Shown piece by piece: positions 51,851 to 63,179 of a stretch of 64,000 bases of DNA. Source of the stretch: Pelecanus crispus (lineage: Eukaryota; Chordata; Aves; Pelecaniformes; Pelecanidae); contig NC_134655.1 of NCBI RefSeq assembly GCF_030463565.1, forward strand, positions 8,692,372 to 8,756,371, in the 5' to 3' direction. The first letter of the stretch is position 1. Every line of letters begins with the position of its first letter. The position numbers were made by a program, and so were the translations under genes. Below the pieces are notes generated by a model. That model did not search any database. It saw nothing but the letters and a program-made list of their open reading frames with translations, and was not told the origin of the DNA.

Positions 51851-53323
51851 CTATACCTATTTTTTTTGTGGGCCAACTTTCCCACTTCCCCCCTCTTCTT
51901 GAAACACAGGGCTGCTCGGGGTTGCTCATGCCAAAGGCTGCTCCACCAGTAAGCACCAGCGTCCAGGTGCTGCGGCGGTGCGAAGAGCCAAGAAAGTGGC
52001 TTGCACAAGGAAAAAAGCAAACAAATGCCTCCTCCCCCCCAAAAAGGGCAAAACCAAAAGCACACTTTGCTTGGATTGAACAAGAGGTTACGAACTAACC
52101 CGTCCTTAAACCTTGCTCTGACTGCCCGATGGAGCTTTGCTGCTAGAGGGACCTGGTCCTAACTAATCACTTTCTTGCAAAGCTTACAGTAACGGCCTAA
52201 CCCGTCTCCTGCGTTGGGGCTCTAACAGCGCCCGAAGTTAGTACTCAGCTACTAACGCCTCAAAAACGTACATTTTCATTTTTCCTTTGGAAAGACACAA
52301 ACAGTAGGGACACTTAATTATACACCCACTGAGGAATAAACTGGTTTTGCAATTCATAAATATAAACTTAGAGTTAAAAAGTGACAATTTACAAAAATAC
52401 AATTTATTGCTGACCCCTAGGGCTTGTAACATCGCCTGTCTTCGTTGTGATCATACCTTTCAGGTTCGCCAAATTGAAACATGACCCAGCAAAACCACAA
52501 AGTTTGCCGTCATATGCTGTTCTACGCTTGTTTGTTTGTTTTCATGTATAGAAACATATACAACTACATCACTTGAAACAAAACAACCGAAAAAAGAAGG
52601 AGTAAGGATTCTTTGTCTGTAACCTGAAAAATATTTGGCTACAGGGAGTAAAAACCATATAAATTCATCTGCACTTGTTAACCAAAATAAAACATGACAA
52701 ATATCTTACTAGCTGCGATGTGAGCTGGTATAACAACAGTAAGAAATTCAGGCAAAAGTGGTGTTATGTAAATTAGCAGCATTATCCAATCTCCTGGAAA
52801 ACAAAAAATTGCGGGACTGAGGTATAGAAAAAAGGAAAAAAATCCACAATGGACCTACTACAGCGAAACGAGTTATGTACATGGTAACCCTCCAATGGCG
52901 TCCTGCGGACCGGTACAGTCTGTGTATGTGCTCCAAACGCTGGGCGTAAATTCACAGTGACTTTCAGCATTGAAGTCCTGAATGGAAAAGGGTTTTCTCC
53001 GTTGCAAAGCAGTCTTCATGGCAACCTGATAAATAACCTCCCAGCAGCCAGAAAGCCGTTGCCTTCCAGTTGTACCGCTGTGCTGGGCAAGAGCACGTAC
53101 GGCTGCCGGAGCGGCATCACGGACTGGCTGCATGGAAATCCCAACCGATGAGGTGCCCCGGAGCCGTCCGTCCCCGGCGGGGACCATCCCTCCAGCCACC
53201 ACCTTCCCCGTGGGGCCCGACCTCACCCGTCCCGTGCTCTGACGGCGTTGTCCTCCCCTCCGCGTGCGCCCGGGGCGCCGAGCGGCTGCAGCCAAGGTTG
53301 TCCCTTCCTCCCAGACCCGGCGT

Positions 53324-53494
53324 TCAGGGCAGCTGCATCTCGGGCAGGTCCGGCAGGTTGCAGGCCTGGCCCTGTGCGTGGCGGCTCTGCTGCTGCGGGT
53401 GGAGGAAGTAGCTCAGGGGGTTCTGCTGCGGGGTGTGGGGGGGCTGGAAAATGCGCTGTGTCGGACCCCCAGGCACCGGCTCAGGAGCTTGCAT
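53324..53494 (-). CDS. PASD1: CLOCK-family last coding exon j, stop TGA
   Basis: Acceptor CTCCCAACAG, 56 codons, TGA at the complement of 53324-53326. It encodes MQAPEPVPGGPTQRIFQPPH, then NPLSYFLHPQQQSRHAQGQA and the C-terminus LPEMQLP. Confidence 0.9.
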   Translation of the reverse strand: MQAPEPVPGGPTQRIFQPPHTPQQNPLSYFLHPQQQSRHAQGQACNLPDLPEMQLP

Positions 53495-56400
53495 CTGTTG
53501 GGAGACACAAATTTGACAAGTCAGACCTCCCCTATCACCCATCCGCTCCCTCTCTTGATGCAGGGCTGATGCTGAGGCTTGTACCCAGGAGTGCGAGCAC
53601 CAAGTCCTAAAGATAACCTCTAGCCATCGAGGGTACAAGTTGTGGACAAGTGGCTTGGGATGCTGGTGCTACCAGCACAACTAACAATACCTGGAGAGTA
53701 CAGAGGAGAAGCAGGACCCATCCATCCTACCAGCCCCACAGGGAGCCCAGCAGGAATGGAGACCTTCAAAAGCTACTTGGACGCAAGGCAAAATCTGCAG
53801 GACGTGCAACTTCCATCTTCCATGGGAAGGATCTTCAGGCAACCAGTGAAGAGGTTGTAGAGTGACCTTGTCCATGTACCAAGCCACAGCTGGTACCCCA
53901 AAGACCTGGACTTGCTGGTTCACCCCCCATTAAAGGCTCTGTGGCACCAAAGCCTGGTTTTCAGTTGCCCTGGAGCTATTTATTTCCCCCAGCATAATCA
54001 TTCTGCTGTCCCTATTGCTAGTCCTCAGGACCTCAGTGCAGCCCATGACCACATGTACCCAAAGTGGGGACGGCTCATGTCCACATTTGCTGACAATGAC
54101 GATTCATTTCTTACTCTAAATCCAGTCCTGCTGCATGGCTACTTTCAGCTGTACCTGCTCCCCCTGCTTTGTTTTCTACCATCTTTGCCTGGAGGACCAT
54201 AACTTACCTCTGCCAACCAGGCACGTCTTGGAGAGTGTATTACTAATTAATTATCAGTTTCAACAACCCCTCTCCTTGGCAATGTCATTGGTTTGGCGTG
54301 CACTGATGAAACTGTGCTTTGAAAAACCAAAATCGCCTTCTCCAGAGATTTGTGTTGTGCAACACCATTTATTAAAAGAAAGCAGTGACAGCAGCTGATA
54401 AAAAAACCTTGCTATGCTGTGACACAACAGCAGGAGGCATGTTTTCAAAAGAGCTTATCCCTTATCATGTTTCACGTCTACAGCAAGATTCCCACCAGAG
54501 CTCCTCTGGATGACAAGCTGTGTTTGAAAAACCGGGTATTTCTTCTGGACACTAAGTGATAACTGAGTTTGTTGGAAAATACAGCCTTGAATGGGTGCAG
54601 GGCCAGCCTGGAAAGGCTGAGCACTTGGGTACGTGCAGATACAATGGGCGTGGAGGATGTGCGAGTGCACTGACTGGGTTTGATTAGCCAGGTAAGCCCC
54701 ATTTCTTCAAAAAAACCAACCCAACCCCAAAGCCATCCCTGTGCATCCTCACAAACCTGTTCCAGCTCCATTACCTGAAGGTAGAGACGGTGCTGCTGAA
54801 CCTGTTGCTGTGGCCACTGGTGGAGATGAACCGGTGTGTTTGCCTGGTGGGATGTGAAGCTGGTGTGTGGGATCATCAGAGATGGGGAGAAAACGGGCGA
54901 CGGGGCTGGAGGTCGGACGGTGCTACAGGTAATCGGTTGCATCTGTATTGGGGGAGGCAAGATCTGCTGCTCTGCAACGAATCTGCCACGAGGAGGAAAA
55001 TAAGGTGTGAGAACCCAAACCCAGACCCACAACCGGAGCAGGCCCTGGGGAGCCCAAGTCCTGCAGGGAACCAGACTGGAGCAGGGTTTGTCAAACCGTG
55101 CAGGGCTTGGCAAAAGCAGGCCCCAGATTTCCCCCTCCCCATCAAGCATGGACTGGAACTGCAGACAATTAAGGTTTTTAAGGCTGTACATCTCCTCCAT
55201 GACTTGATTAGGCATTTTAAGCTTTGCAAAAGCCAGGAAATGGTTAAAAAAAATATTTTTTTCAAAGCATTTTAGTTATCATAAAGTTCTTTGTAGTTAA
55301 AAAATATTCTCATTACTTTTTCTTCTAACCAGCTAACCTTTTGTTTCTTTTAAGACTGAGACTGTTTGTGTTTGTGTGATCACTTACAAGTTTTTCAAAG
55401 TAATTTTCAGCACCATAAAGAGCCATGTTAGAACACTGCATGAAAAAAAGGGTCAGCAAAGACTCACTTTCCTTGCTGCCTGCTGGCACCGCTCTGCGTA
55501 GACTGGCCACTGCCATTGGCGGCGGGCATCATGGCTTGGATAGACTGATCCAACAGCATCCTGCAGCAGAGGGAAAACAGATGATGGTCAGGGAAGGGAG
55601 AGGTCCAAACTCCTGACTGTCAGTCTCTAGAAACAACTCCCTGAAAATCCTCCCTGAAAGCATGCAAACCACCACCCTGATAAAAGCTAATGAAATAGGA
55701 TGCTTACTATCACCTTGCCTAATGCACTCACAGAGGTGAGCTGAAACTTGCTGAATCTTTCATGTAAGAAATATGTTTTACAGATGGTGAGACCTCTAGG
55801 GTTTATCTTTTTTCCTTACACAGTATTTCAAAAGGGCTGGATCCTGGAGGCAGTGTCTGCAGATACCTCCCTGAAAGGTGGCTGAATAGTTTGGGGCAGT
55901 TGTATATGTTTTATACAACATTTCTAGCACTGTATAAAAGAAAAATGGCTTTGCCATGGTGCTTGTCCTGGCTGGAGAAAAGACACTCTGGAGCTTCAGA
56001 TCAAGCAGACACAGGTTTGGGAAAGGCTGTCCGTGCTAGTTTTGCCTGTTCAGCCCCTCTGACAGCAGCAGATGTCCAAAGGTTACTGAGCAATATGGAT
56101 AATTTATAGAAATATGGAGAGAAAAGGATTTCAGGCCCTTGAGGGTACAGCATGGTGTGCGCAACACCCTACTTGCATGCACACCGGGCTCACCACTAAC
56201 CCAGATCTCTGCAGGAGGGAACACCCCTCCGCCGCTGCCGTGGCACCCAGAGACGGTCACCCCCCGAGTCCAGATGCGCCTGCCCTCCCCGCCACCCAGG
56301 TATTGCTATTTTCTGTCACCGCCATCAGGACCATCCCAGCAGTGCTTGTGTTTGTACCTGAGGCTCCTGTCCTGGCTGTATTCAGATTGTGATTGCCTTT

Positions 56401-59400
56401 CGCTGCCGTCAGCCGGCATCTGTGCAGCCACTGTAATGGGATGTGTTTGCGAAAACACCATGGGATTGTTGTAGAGGGGCACTGAAATGCTCGTCTGCCC
56501 CGGCAGACACGGTTGCTGGGCTTGGTTTCCTCTCATTAGGTGCTGCTGCTGCTGCTGTACCTGAAATGAAGACATAGATACCCACGTAAGTTTTTAAAGC
56601 TCCCCAGTAGAAGGCTAAAGCAACTGCTTCCAGTATGCAGATGGGAAAAGAAGGAGGAACAGTAGGATATTCTCCCTGAACACAGCAGCAGGAACGGTAT
56701 ATCTATTATTCAGGACAACCAACCTGTCTGCATTTATTGCCCCTGCATGGCAGTGCTGGGATCCCCAGTGGTAGGAGCAGAGGGTCTCTTGAGAACTCAG
56801 AGTACAAGGGTAAGGGCACACAAGGCTCGAGAGAGAAGAGACCAGCTTAAGAGGGGAGGAGGAGTGCAAATCTGAAGTCCTCAAGGAAAGCGTCTCATCC
56901 ATCCTTTAAAGCAGTAGTTTTGGTCTTTTTTGCTTTTGGACACCTCAATTCTTTCCCAAAGAGATGTGACCAGCTAGATAGTGGATTTAGGTCTAGTGAT
57001 GACAAACTTGTTTTTCAAAGCTGCCTTCCAAGACTTCTCAGGCAGAAGAAAATTAATCTCTTAAAATTATGTCTACTTCCCCATGTTACAAAGTCACAAC
57101 TCTCACTGGCTATGAATGAACATCATGTTGCAATCCCACAGAGAAGCGAATGAGAGCCCAGACCTCCCACTCAGTTCCTCTCTGGTCACCAGGACGGCTC
57201 CAGCGGTCCCCAGGGTTTAGTGCTTTTAGGCTACCTGGCTTTTATTTTCACAGCTGAATGACATCATTTGCAACTGACTCTTGACACAAATTTCGTAATG
57301 CCAGCTAGGGAGTAAAACCAGCACAGAGAAGATGCGCGAGACCACGGGGAGGGGGGACACAGCAGACAAGTATTTAAAAAAGCCAGGAAAGGGGACAATG
57401 AAGATGATGAAGCAGCCAGCGACCTGGGTGGCCGTGCCACAGGGGTCCCTGAGGAATTGGCGCGGTGACGGCAGGCGGGTGCCGCAGTAGTGCTTCATCC
57501 CCATAAGGCCTTGCTGCTGCGACTTCTTGGCTGTGGTCTGCCTGGACGTCCCCGGTGGCGGCGGCCTACTGGGGTTCGGGTGCTGCACGTTGTTAAAGAC
57601 AACGGGGATCGGCTGCTGCATCAGCATCTTTAAATAAAAGAGACACATGAGTTGTCGCAGCTCATACGGTGGTTACCCTGTCTGAGAGTTACTGTCTCCC
57701 GCTCCCAGGCTGTCTCTATCAACATATAACACTGCAGCAGCAACGTCTCTAAATCCAGGGGCAAAGTGAACTGTGAATAACAGAAAATCAAATGTTAGCT
57801 TGTGCCCAAGTATTTATTCAGAGCCACGACCATTCCAGCTCCATTACACCTGTTGCATTTTGCAGGAACAGCACTGGGGATCCAGCAGCACTAACCAGCC
57901 ACTGACCCACCAAGCTTTTTGTGCAGGGGGGACTTGGGGTTAGCTTGGGACTGTTTTCTTCTAAATCATGAAAATTACTGATTCAGTACTTAAGCAGATA
58001 CTGATGCCACTCATCTCTTGGGAGACACTACTCCTGCATCTGGGACCAAACTACCAATTTACCCAGAGCTCATTTTTAAATGCTCTTGCCACTGACAATT
58101 TTGTTACTGATCTGCGTGCTCAAAAGAAGAGCAAATGGTTTCTGGGTTTGGGAACCCTGGGGGCAGCGAGTACCTGCAGGTTGGAGTCCTGCACTAGCTG
58201 GAGCTGCTCCTTGATGACATGGAGCTCTTCTTGCTGTGTCTTAATGTCAGCTTGCAGTATGCGTGTCCTCGCCTCCAGCTGCTCTTTCAGCTGGTGCATC
58301 ATCCCCAGCTGGGTCGGGAAATGGTACACTGGCTGCGGAAAGCAGAGAACAAGATCACATGGTAGGACCAGTCCTGCTACTCACATTCATAGTGATGCTG
58401 GCTTCAGAAAAACGACTGCTTTTCAGGTTTTGCCATAGAAATATGATGCCGACAAAAAAATGGCAATTGCATATTTAACCAAAGTACCACTGTACTTCCA
58501 GAGCAGCAGCACAACTGGCTCATATTCAGTGCCTCACTCCAGATCTTGGTCTGTTAAATTTCTGCGCAGATGTAGTGTCTGTGCACGGGACTCCCCTGTC
58601 CCTTTAGTGTGACACCCTGCTGATTTCGGACCACTTGTGCTTTGTGGCAGACACTGCATGCTAACCCTTGCCACACCTCCAGGCTGGGCTTTCAGTTGTG
58701 CAGCTGATTATATTTGCCAAATGCCAGGCCCCAATTAGGTTGTAATCCCACCCTGGAACCCATCCTTCACACCTACGCTGGCTGTCTTCAATCCCTGTAT
58801 TGTAGTCTGAATGTTTACTACACTGACCTCAAAGCTCTCTGAGGATGGGCCTCATAGCTGCGGTTTATGACTCCCACATTTTTCTTGTGGTATTTTTTTC
58901 TTTTTCTGGCCTAACGCAAACCTTCCTTGACATCCCCTTCCTCTACCAGGCAATAAAACTCTTCAGCACCATATCAAATGGGCTTAAGCTGCGCCAGGGG
59001 AGGTTTAGGTTGGAAATTAGGAAAAATTCCTTTACGGAAAGGGTGGTCAAGAATTGGAACAGGCTGCCCAGAGAGGTGGTGGAGTCCCCATCCCTGGAAG
59101 TGTTCAAAAAACGGGTAGATGTGGCACTTCGGGACATGGTTTAGTCTAGTCTACCCTTGATTGGCTTAGAGTAGACTTGGTAGTGTAGGTTAATGGTTGG
59201 ACTGGATGATCTTAAAGGTCTTTTCCAACCTAAACGATTCTATGATTGATTCTATGATCAGCCTGCAGCTAGTTGCTAGCAATTCAGAGATAAGCCTTGA
59301 GCAGCCCCCAATGGTTTTGACAAGCGTAAACCTTCTTCTAAGCTATTTTCTTGGGTCTCCTACCTGCTCTGTCTCCTCGCTGAAGTAAGTGGTTGCAATA

Positions 59401-62400
59401 ATTTGGTTGCAGGTAAATCTCCGTAACAGCAACAGAAAGGGCACTGAAACCTTGCCCCCACACTGGGACCAGCCAGCAAGGAGGTAAGAGCAGTGAACCG
59501 AAGCCACCAAGTCTGCCCTGCTAAATGGCCATACCAGTGCATTTAACAAAAACAGACCACGTACCATCACAGCGTGCTGAGAGGGGACTGCCGGCTGAGC
59601 CACGGGATGCTGAGGGAGGTGTTCACCAGGGGCTTGAGGAGTTGCTATGGCCTAGAAATGAAAACTTTGCCTTACTGCAGGTCCATAGCATCTCTAGTGC
59701 AGAGTTGGTGCAATACCAGCTCATACCCACTGGTACGAACAAGTGCAGGGAACGACACCACTCCACGTGGAGATCTGAGGATAAGCCAGAAGGGAGAATT
59801 TAACCTCCTGCATGCCCCCTGCTAATTGCAAATCCTTGGTGTCAGCATCCATTTTTGGATAAAGGCCATTTCACGTGTACAAACCCCAAGAAAAGCGGGC
59901 TCGGGGTGTGAGAAGGCCTTTGGCCTGAAGGAGCAAACTGAACCCCGAAAGAAGGCAGCAGAGGAGCCTCCAGCAGCTCTCCACCGGCTCTGCTGGGCAG
60001 CGGCGTTCCCCACAGCCCTGGGAAATCCCATGCTCAGGCCCAGCACGCTCAGAGGCGAGGATCCAGCCTCTCTGAGGGCGAGATCGAGGTTTGTCCAGCT
60101 CATTTCTTTACGGCATGAGAAAGGCTTTTGCTTGCAGGAACCACCGACCTGAGTGCTTCCAGCCGATGCCAGCCGTAGGGCTGCCTTCTCTGCCTGCCCC
60201 ACCGGCACCGACGGCCGGGTGGGCGTGCCGGCGTCCGTGTGTCGCGTGGATGATGTGGCTGGAAAAGAGACGGTTTACTGTGATACGGCAGACCTGTGCC
60301 TGGGTACCCCAGCTAAGCCTGAACTCTGTGTATGCAGGCGAGCAGCGACCCAAACGCTGCCAAACCGGGTCCCCAAACTGCCCCTCCATGGTCCCTCTGG
60401 CCCTCCACCTGATTCGCGGGGTTCCCTTCTGATGCTAACGCCCCGTTTCAGCCTTTCCCCCATGGGTGTCTCCAGATGAGCCCTCCCACTCTGCCCCTGG
60501 CAAGTATTTCAAGAAAAGCCCCCTGCGTGGGCTCCTACCCACGGCCCCGCATGGGCACTGCGGTCACCTCGCTACGGCCCCCAGGGTCAGGGGGCACTCG
60601 TGGGAGCTGGCATGAAGCTGCCAGCAAGGCAGGCAGCCTTCCGCATTCCTTCTGCAGGGGTTTATCATCAGGGACCAAACTACCCCGTAATAAAAGTTCT
60701 GTCAGCGAGGTTTGGGGCTCCATCAAATTGCTTCAGCTTAGCAAGTCACCTCCCGTCCCCTGAGCCACAGTGAACAGCCACAACCCTTAGGTGGTAGTAA
60801 ACAGGGGGAAAGCTGCTCTCACCTTGGCAGTGGGCTAAGAGGGAGGAGGCAGCACGTGGCCACGGCTCTGCTGCCATGCCATAACGAGTTACGGCACGGT
60901 ACGTTGGTCCCAGTGCTGAGCACCCCCCTCCTGCCCTGACTCGGTCACTCCCAGGCAAACCCCAGTATTTCGGAGGCTGCTCTGCCCTCCAGCCCACTCC
61001 TCGCCCCCACCCTGGGCTGCCCAGGCCCTGCTGGCACCTACATGCGGAGTCGGAGAGGGCGGTGTGCGAGGAGCGCCGGGAGCTGTGGGACGACTGCGAC
61101 ACTCCCTCCCGGCTGGCGTCCTGGCTGCTGCCGCACTGCCCCACGTCCAGGTAGCTGCTGTGGCTCTGCAGGGAGCGAAGCACAAGTGACGAGACCGTCA
61201 GCAGGAGAAGATGGTGCTAGAGGGGACCTCCACCTCCCTGGCTGCTCGTTGGCAGAGAAAAATAACAGGCTGGGTATGTAGAGGGCCAGCACTGCAGCAC
61301 CGCACCACCAAACCCCGGTGTAGTATTCCGTCAGCCCCTCAGCGTTCACCCTAAAGCCTTCAGGTATCCCCGTGCAGACAGGACCCTCAGGATCACACCC
61401 CAGGCACCCCTGGCTCTGGGGCGATGCCACGCATTTCTGTCCTGGGACACCCGTCTGATGGCAGCAAGCGGCGGTGGAGGGGATGGACCGTGCGTCGGGT
61501 GAACACTGGGGATTGCTGCCCGTGCCCCGCGCTCTGCCACCCTCCTGCTCTCCTGCCTGTGGAGCTGTGTGCAAATGGAAACATGCTTTTATAATTAGCT
61601 TCCTTCTGCCGATTTCTTCAGGGATGTCACAGTTCATTGGCCGTGGCACACTGTGGAGTGGTGGCAGAGGTAACGAATGAAGGCAGCAGGAGGGGCTGGC
61701 TGGGGAACGGTTTTATTCATTGCAGAGATGGAGGGGGATGACTGGGAAGGGACACGGAGCACTGGTGCGGGGGCATCAGCTGCAGCCCTAGGAGAATCTA
61801 CAGTAAATGGCTCCTGTGGGGACAGGTACTGGGCGATGCCGAGAGCTGCAACCCTGCTCGCCATCCCCTGGGGAGCAGTCGCTCCCAGCAGGCTGTTCTA
61901 GGCAGGAACCTGGCAGCGCATCTGCAGAGGGGGATGGCTTAAGCTAGTGAATATTAACGGCTTTGGAGCTGTCGCACCAAAACGACAGATGCCACCGGGC
62001 AGACGGTTTATGGCAAACAGCCCAGAACTGTGGGGTAGTAGGAGCCTGTTCACCTGCAGGACATGGGTGACCACGCTGGCTGTGCCACCACCCTCCCCAT
62101 GCCTCCCAGGTTGCTCCCCAGCTTCTCACTCCCCTCCAGAAGATCAAGCAATGGGAGCGATTGCTCTGCCTCTCCTCCAGCTGCCTTACATCAACAGATG
62201 CAGCTTAAGGTCTGCAGAAAAATATCTCAGCTATCACGTGGAAAGGGGAAAAAGACACAGAAGTGTGCTGTGGTGACAGAGAAGCAGCTGTTTGCAAGAT
62301 GGTCCTTGCTCAAGTGCAAAATGTCTATGGGACAGCTTCCCCTATACATCCCATAAAAGGCTTCTATAAAATAATGTCTGAAGAGCAATAAGGCTACTGG

Positions 62401-63179
62401 AATGATAATTACACAACAGTCCACTTGAAATTACTTTGATTACTGGTCTTATCTGTAAACTACTGAGAGGAAGAACTTAAAAGTAATTAAAATGAACTTG
62501 TTAATTGGGCAGATGTGTTGGGATGCCAGACTGATTCAAGCCATGGAAATTATTGCTCTGGTCACAATCCTACACTTGATGTGATCCTGCTCAATGGTGT
62601 AAACAGAGCTGCAATCTGGAATAAGTCTTTTCCCTTCACTTCCAATCTTCGTCTGAGTATCAGTGGCGAGCTGGCATTAACAAAACAGGCACCATGCGGT
62701 ACTGCCCTGCGCTAGGATCCTCTGCGCCTTACTAACGGTGACAGGTACAGCAATCTAGCCTCCAGCTCTACTTTCTGCTTCTGAACTGAGGTGGTTTAAC
62801 CTATCGTTTGCGTAATGGTCTCAGAAAGATAATCAATAGCAGAGCAGCAGCAATGCAACTGCTGAATTTGCAGTTATATGCCTGAACCGAGATGGGCAGT
62901 TTGGAGCCATGCAGTGGAAAACTTCTCAGGGTTTGCCTGAGTCATAACCCAGCTGAAGGCTTGGAAGGAGATGGGAGTAAAGGAGAAGGAGATGGGGGTA
63001 AAGGAGAAGGAGAAGAAAGAACAGGTATCTTCCTGAGATTGGTAAGCAATTACTCAGTTTGAACACCTACTCATTCAACTGTGAAGGGACATGGTACCTT
63101 TAGAGAAGAGGATGCCAATTCAATTGATGACTCTTCAAGGCCAAGATCTCGCCTTCTTTCAGCTCGAACTTCTGCATAA
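53324..63179 (-). CDS. PASD1: CLOCK/NPAS2-family bHLH-PAS circadian protein, C-terminal half; likely PASD1
   Basis: Ten exons in transcription order: 63098-63179, 61042-61165, 60149-60258, 59565-59651, 58174-58332, 57424-57627, 56358-56560, 55468-55560, 54775-54982, 53324-53494. All phases agree, giving 479 residues and TGA. Order: end of the PAS-B/C-terminal cap (YAEVRAERRRDLGLEE, residues 1-16), Ser-rich region with RRSSHTALSDSA (to 68), linker, coiled coil (135-187), Gln/Pro-rich activation-type tail. CLOCK and NPAS2 pair with BMAL1 on E-boxes; PASD1 in humans inhibits CLOCK-BMAL1. The family call is firm. SVPLYNNPMVFSQTHPI resembles the human PASD1 tail, and the neighbour TBC1D8B argues against NPAS2 itself, although the coiled coil and DRSLRMLLDQSIQAMMP look NPAS2-like. 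The bHLH and PAS exons lie beyond 64000. Confidence 0.85.
54775..54982 (-). CDS. PASD1: CLOCK-family exon i (Gln/Pro-rich tail)
   Basis: Acceptor CCTCGTGGCAG, donor GTAATG; 208 nt. It encodes FVAEQQILPPPIQMQPITCS and continues to a Gln-rich end, QWPQQQVQQHRLYLQ, similar in composition to the CLOCK and NPAS2 transactivation tail. Confidence 0.9.
55468..55560 (-). CDS. PASD1: CLOCK-family exon h
   Basis: Acceptor CTCTGCTGCAG, donor GTGAGT; 93 nt. It encodes MLLDQSIQAMMPAANGSGQS, then TQSGASRQQGK, close to the LLLSQPIQPMMP segment of NPAS2. Split codons on both sides fit. Confidence 0.92.
56358..56560 (-). CDS. PASD1: CLOCK-family exon g (polyglutamine and SVPLYNNP block)
   Basis: Acceptor TTCATTTCAG, donor GTACAA. 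It begins with CAG codons (VQQQQQHLMRG), then TSISVPLYNNPMVFSQTHPI, and ends QDRSLR. This corresponds to LTAPLYNTMVISQ and TQDRQIR in CLOCK and to SVPLCNHP in human PASD1. Confidence 0.93.
56540..56556 (-). repeat. Short CAG run encoding glutamines
   Basis: Five consecutive CTG triplets on the + strand (CAG on the coding strand) lie at the start of exon g. Such runs are common and length-variable in CLOCK genes. Confidence 0.8.
57424..57627 (-). CDS. PASD1: CLOCK-family exon f
   Basis: Acceptor TTTATTTAAAG, proposed donor GTCGCT. It encodes MLMQQPIPVVFNNVQHPNPS, resembling MFLQQP at the equivalent NPAS2 and CLOCK position, then a Pro- and Lys/Gln-rich stretch. The phase fits exon g, but the donor is weak, so the 3' boundary is less certain than the start. 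Confidence 0.78.
58174..58332 (-). CDS. PASD1: CLOCK-family exon e (coiled coil, counterpart of CLOCK exon 19)
   Basis: Acceptor CTTTCCGCAG, donor GTACTC; 53 codons in phase 0. It encodes VYHFPTQLGMMHQLKEQLEA, then heptad-bearing EELHVIKEQLQLVQDSNLQ. In mouse, CLOCK exon 19 encodes 51 residues of this coiled coil, whose loss causes the Clock-delta-19 phenotype. This exon matches it in place, phase and length. Confidence 0.96.
58975..59258 (+). mobile_element. CR1 LINE 3' end in an intron of the CLOCK-family gene
   Basis: AAGCTGCGCCAGGGGAGGTT, GCCCAGAGAGGTGGTGGAGT and the terminal GATTCTATGATTGATTCTAT are CR1 3'-end words. It lies antisense to the host gene, between exons d and e, and is less related to the other two copies (a different CR1 subfamily). 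Confidence 0.92.
59565..59651 (-). CDS. PASD1: CLOCK-family exon d (Gln/Pro-rich linker)
   Basis: Acceptor TCATTTCTAG, donor GTACGT; 29 codons encoding AIATPQAPGEHLPQHPVAQP, then AVPSQHAVM. Low sequence conservation is expected here; phase and position support it. Confidence 0.8.
60149..60258 (-). CDS. PASD1: CLOCK-family exon c (Thr/Pro-rich linker)
   Basis: Acceptor CTCTTTTCCAG, donor GTCGGT (unusual +3 base). It encodes TSSTRHTDAGTPTRPSVPVG and continues to LASAGSTQ, the counterpart of the STPTK...TSTPP segment of CLOCK. The two leading bases complete a Ser codon with exon b. Confidence 0.82.
61042..61165 (-). CDS. PASD1: CLOCK-family exon b (Ser-rich region)
   Basis: Acceptor CTCCCTGCAG, donor GTAGGT. 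It encodes SHSSYLDVGQCGSSQDASRE and SSRRSSHTALSDSA. The RKSSHTA(V/M)S-type block is a hallmark of CLOCK and NPAS2. Confidence 0.9.
63098..63179 (-). CDS. PASD1: CLOCK-family exon a (end of PAS region)
   Basis: Acceptor TTTTTTCAG (complement of 63180-63188), donor GTACCA. It encodes YAEVRAERRRDLGLEESSIE, then LASSSLK. The motif follows the THTVVS end of the PAS-associated C-terminal domain in CLOCK and NPAS2. It opens with the last base of a split codon, so the gene continues upstream. Confidence 0.92.

Larger units (their letters stand above)
48633..53323 (-). other. Downstream region of the CLOCK-family gene; possible long 3' UTR
   Basis: No protein-coding exon was recognised. Read on the - strand, AATAAA signals occur at the complements of 52403-52408, 49641-49646, 48843-48848 and 48832-48837. 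A UTR ending at the last two would be about 4.5 kb; one ending near 52400 would be about 0.9 kb. The segment at about 50700-51720 is GC-rich with many chance open frames on both strands. Simple repeats are listed separately. Confidence 0.4.

Noticed and set aside
53324..63179. Calling the - strand gene NPAS2 or CLOCK outright
   Set aside because: Some segments do look like NPAS2, but the neighbour is TBC1D8B rather than TBC1D8, and the SVPLYNNP region favours PASD1. Left as probable PASD1 with the alternative stated.
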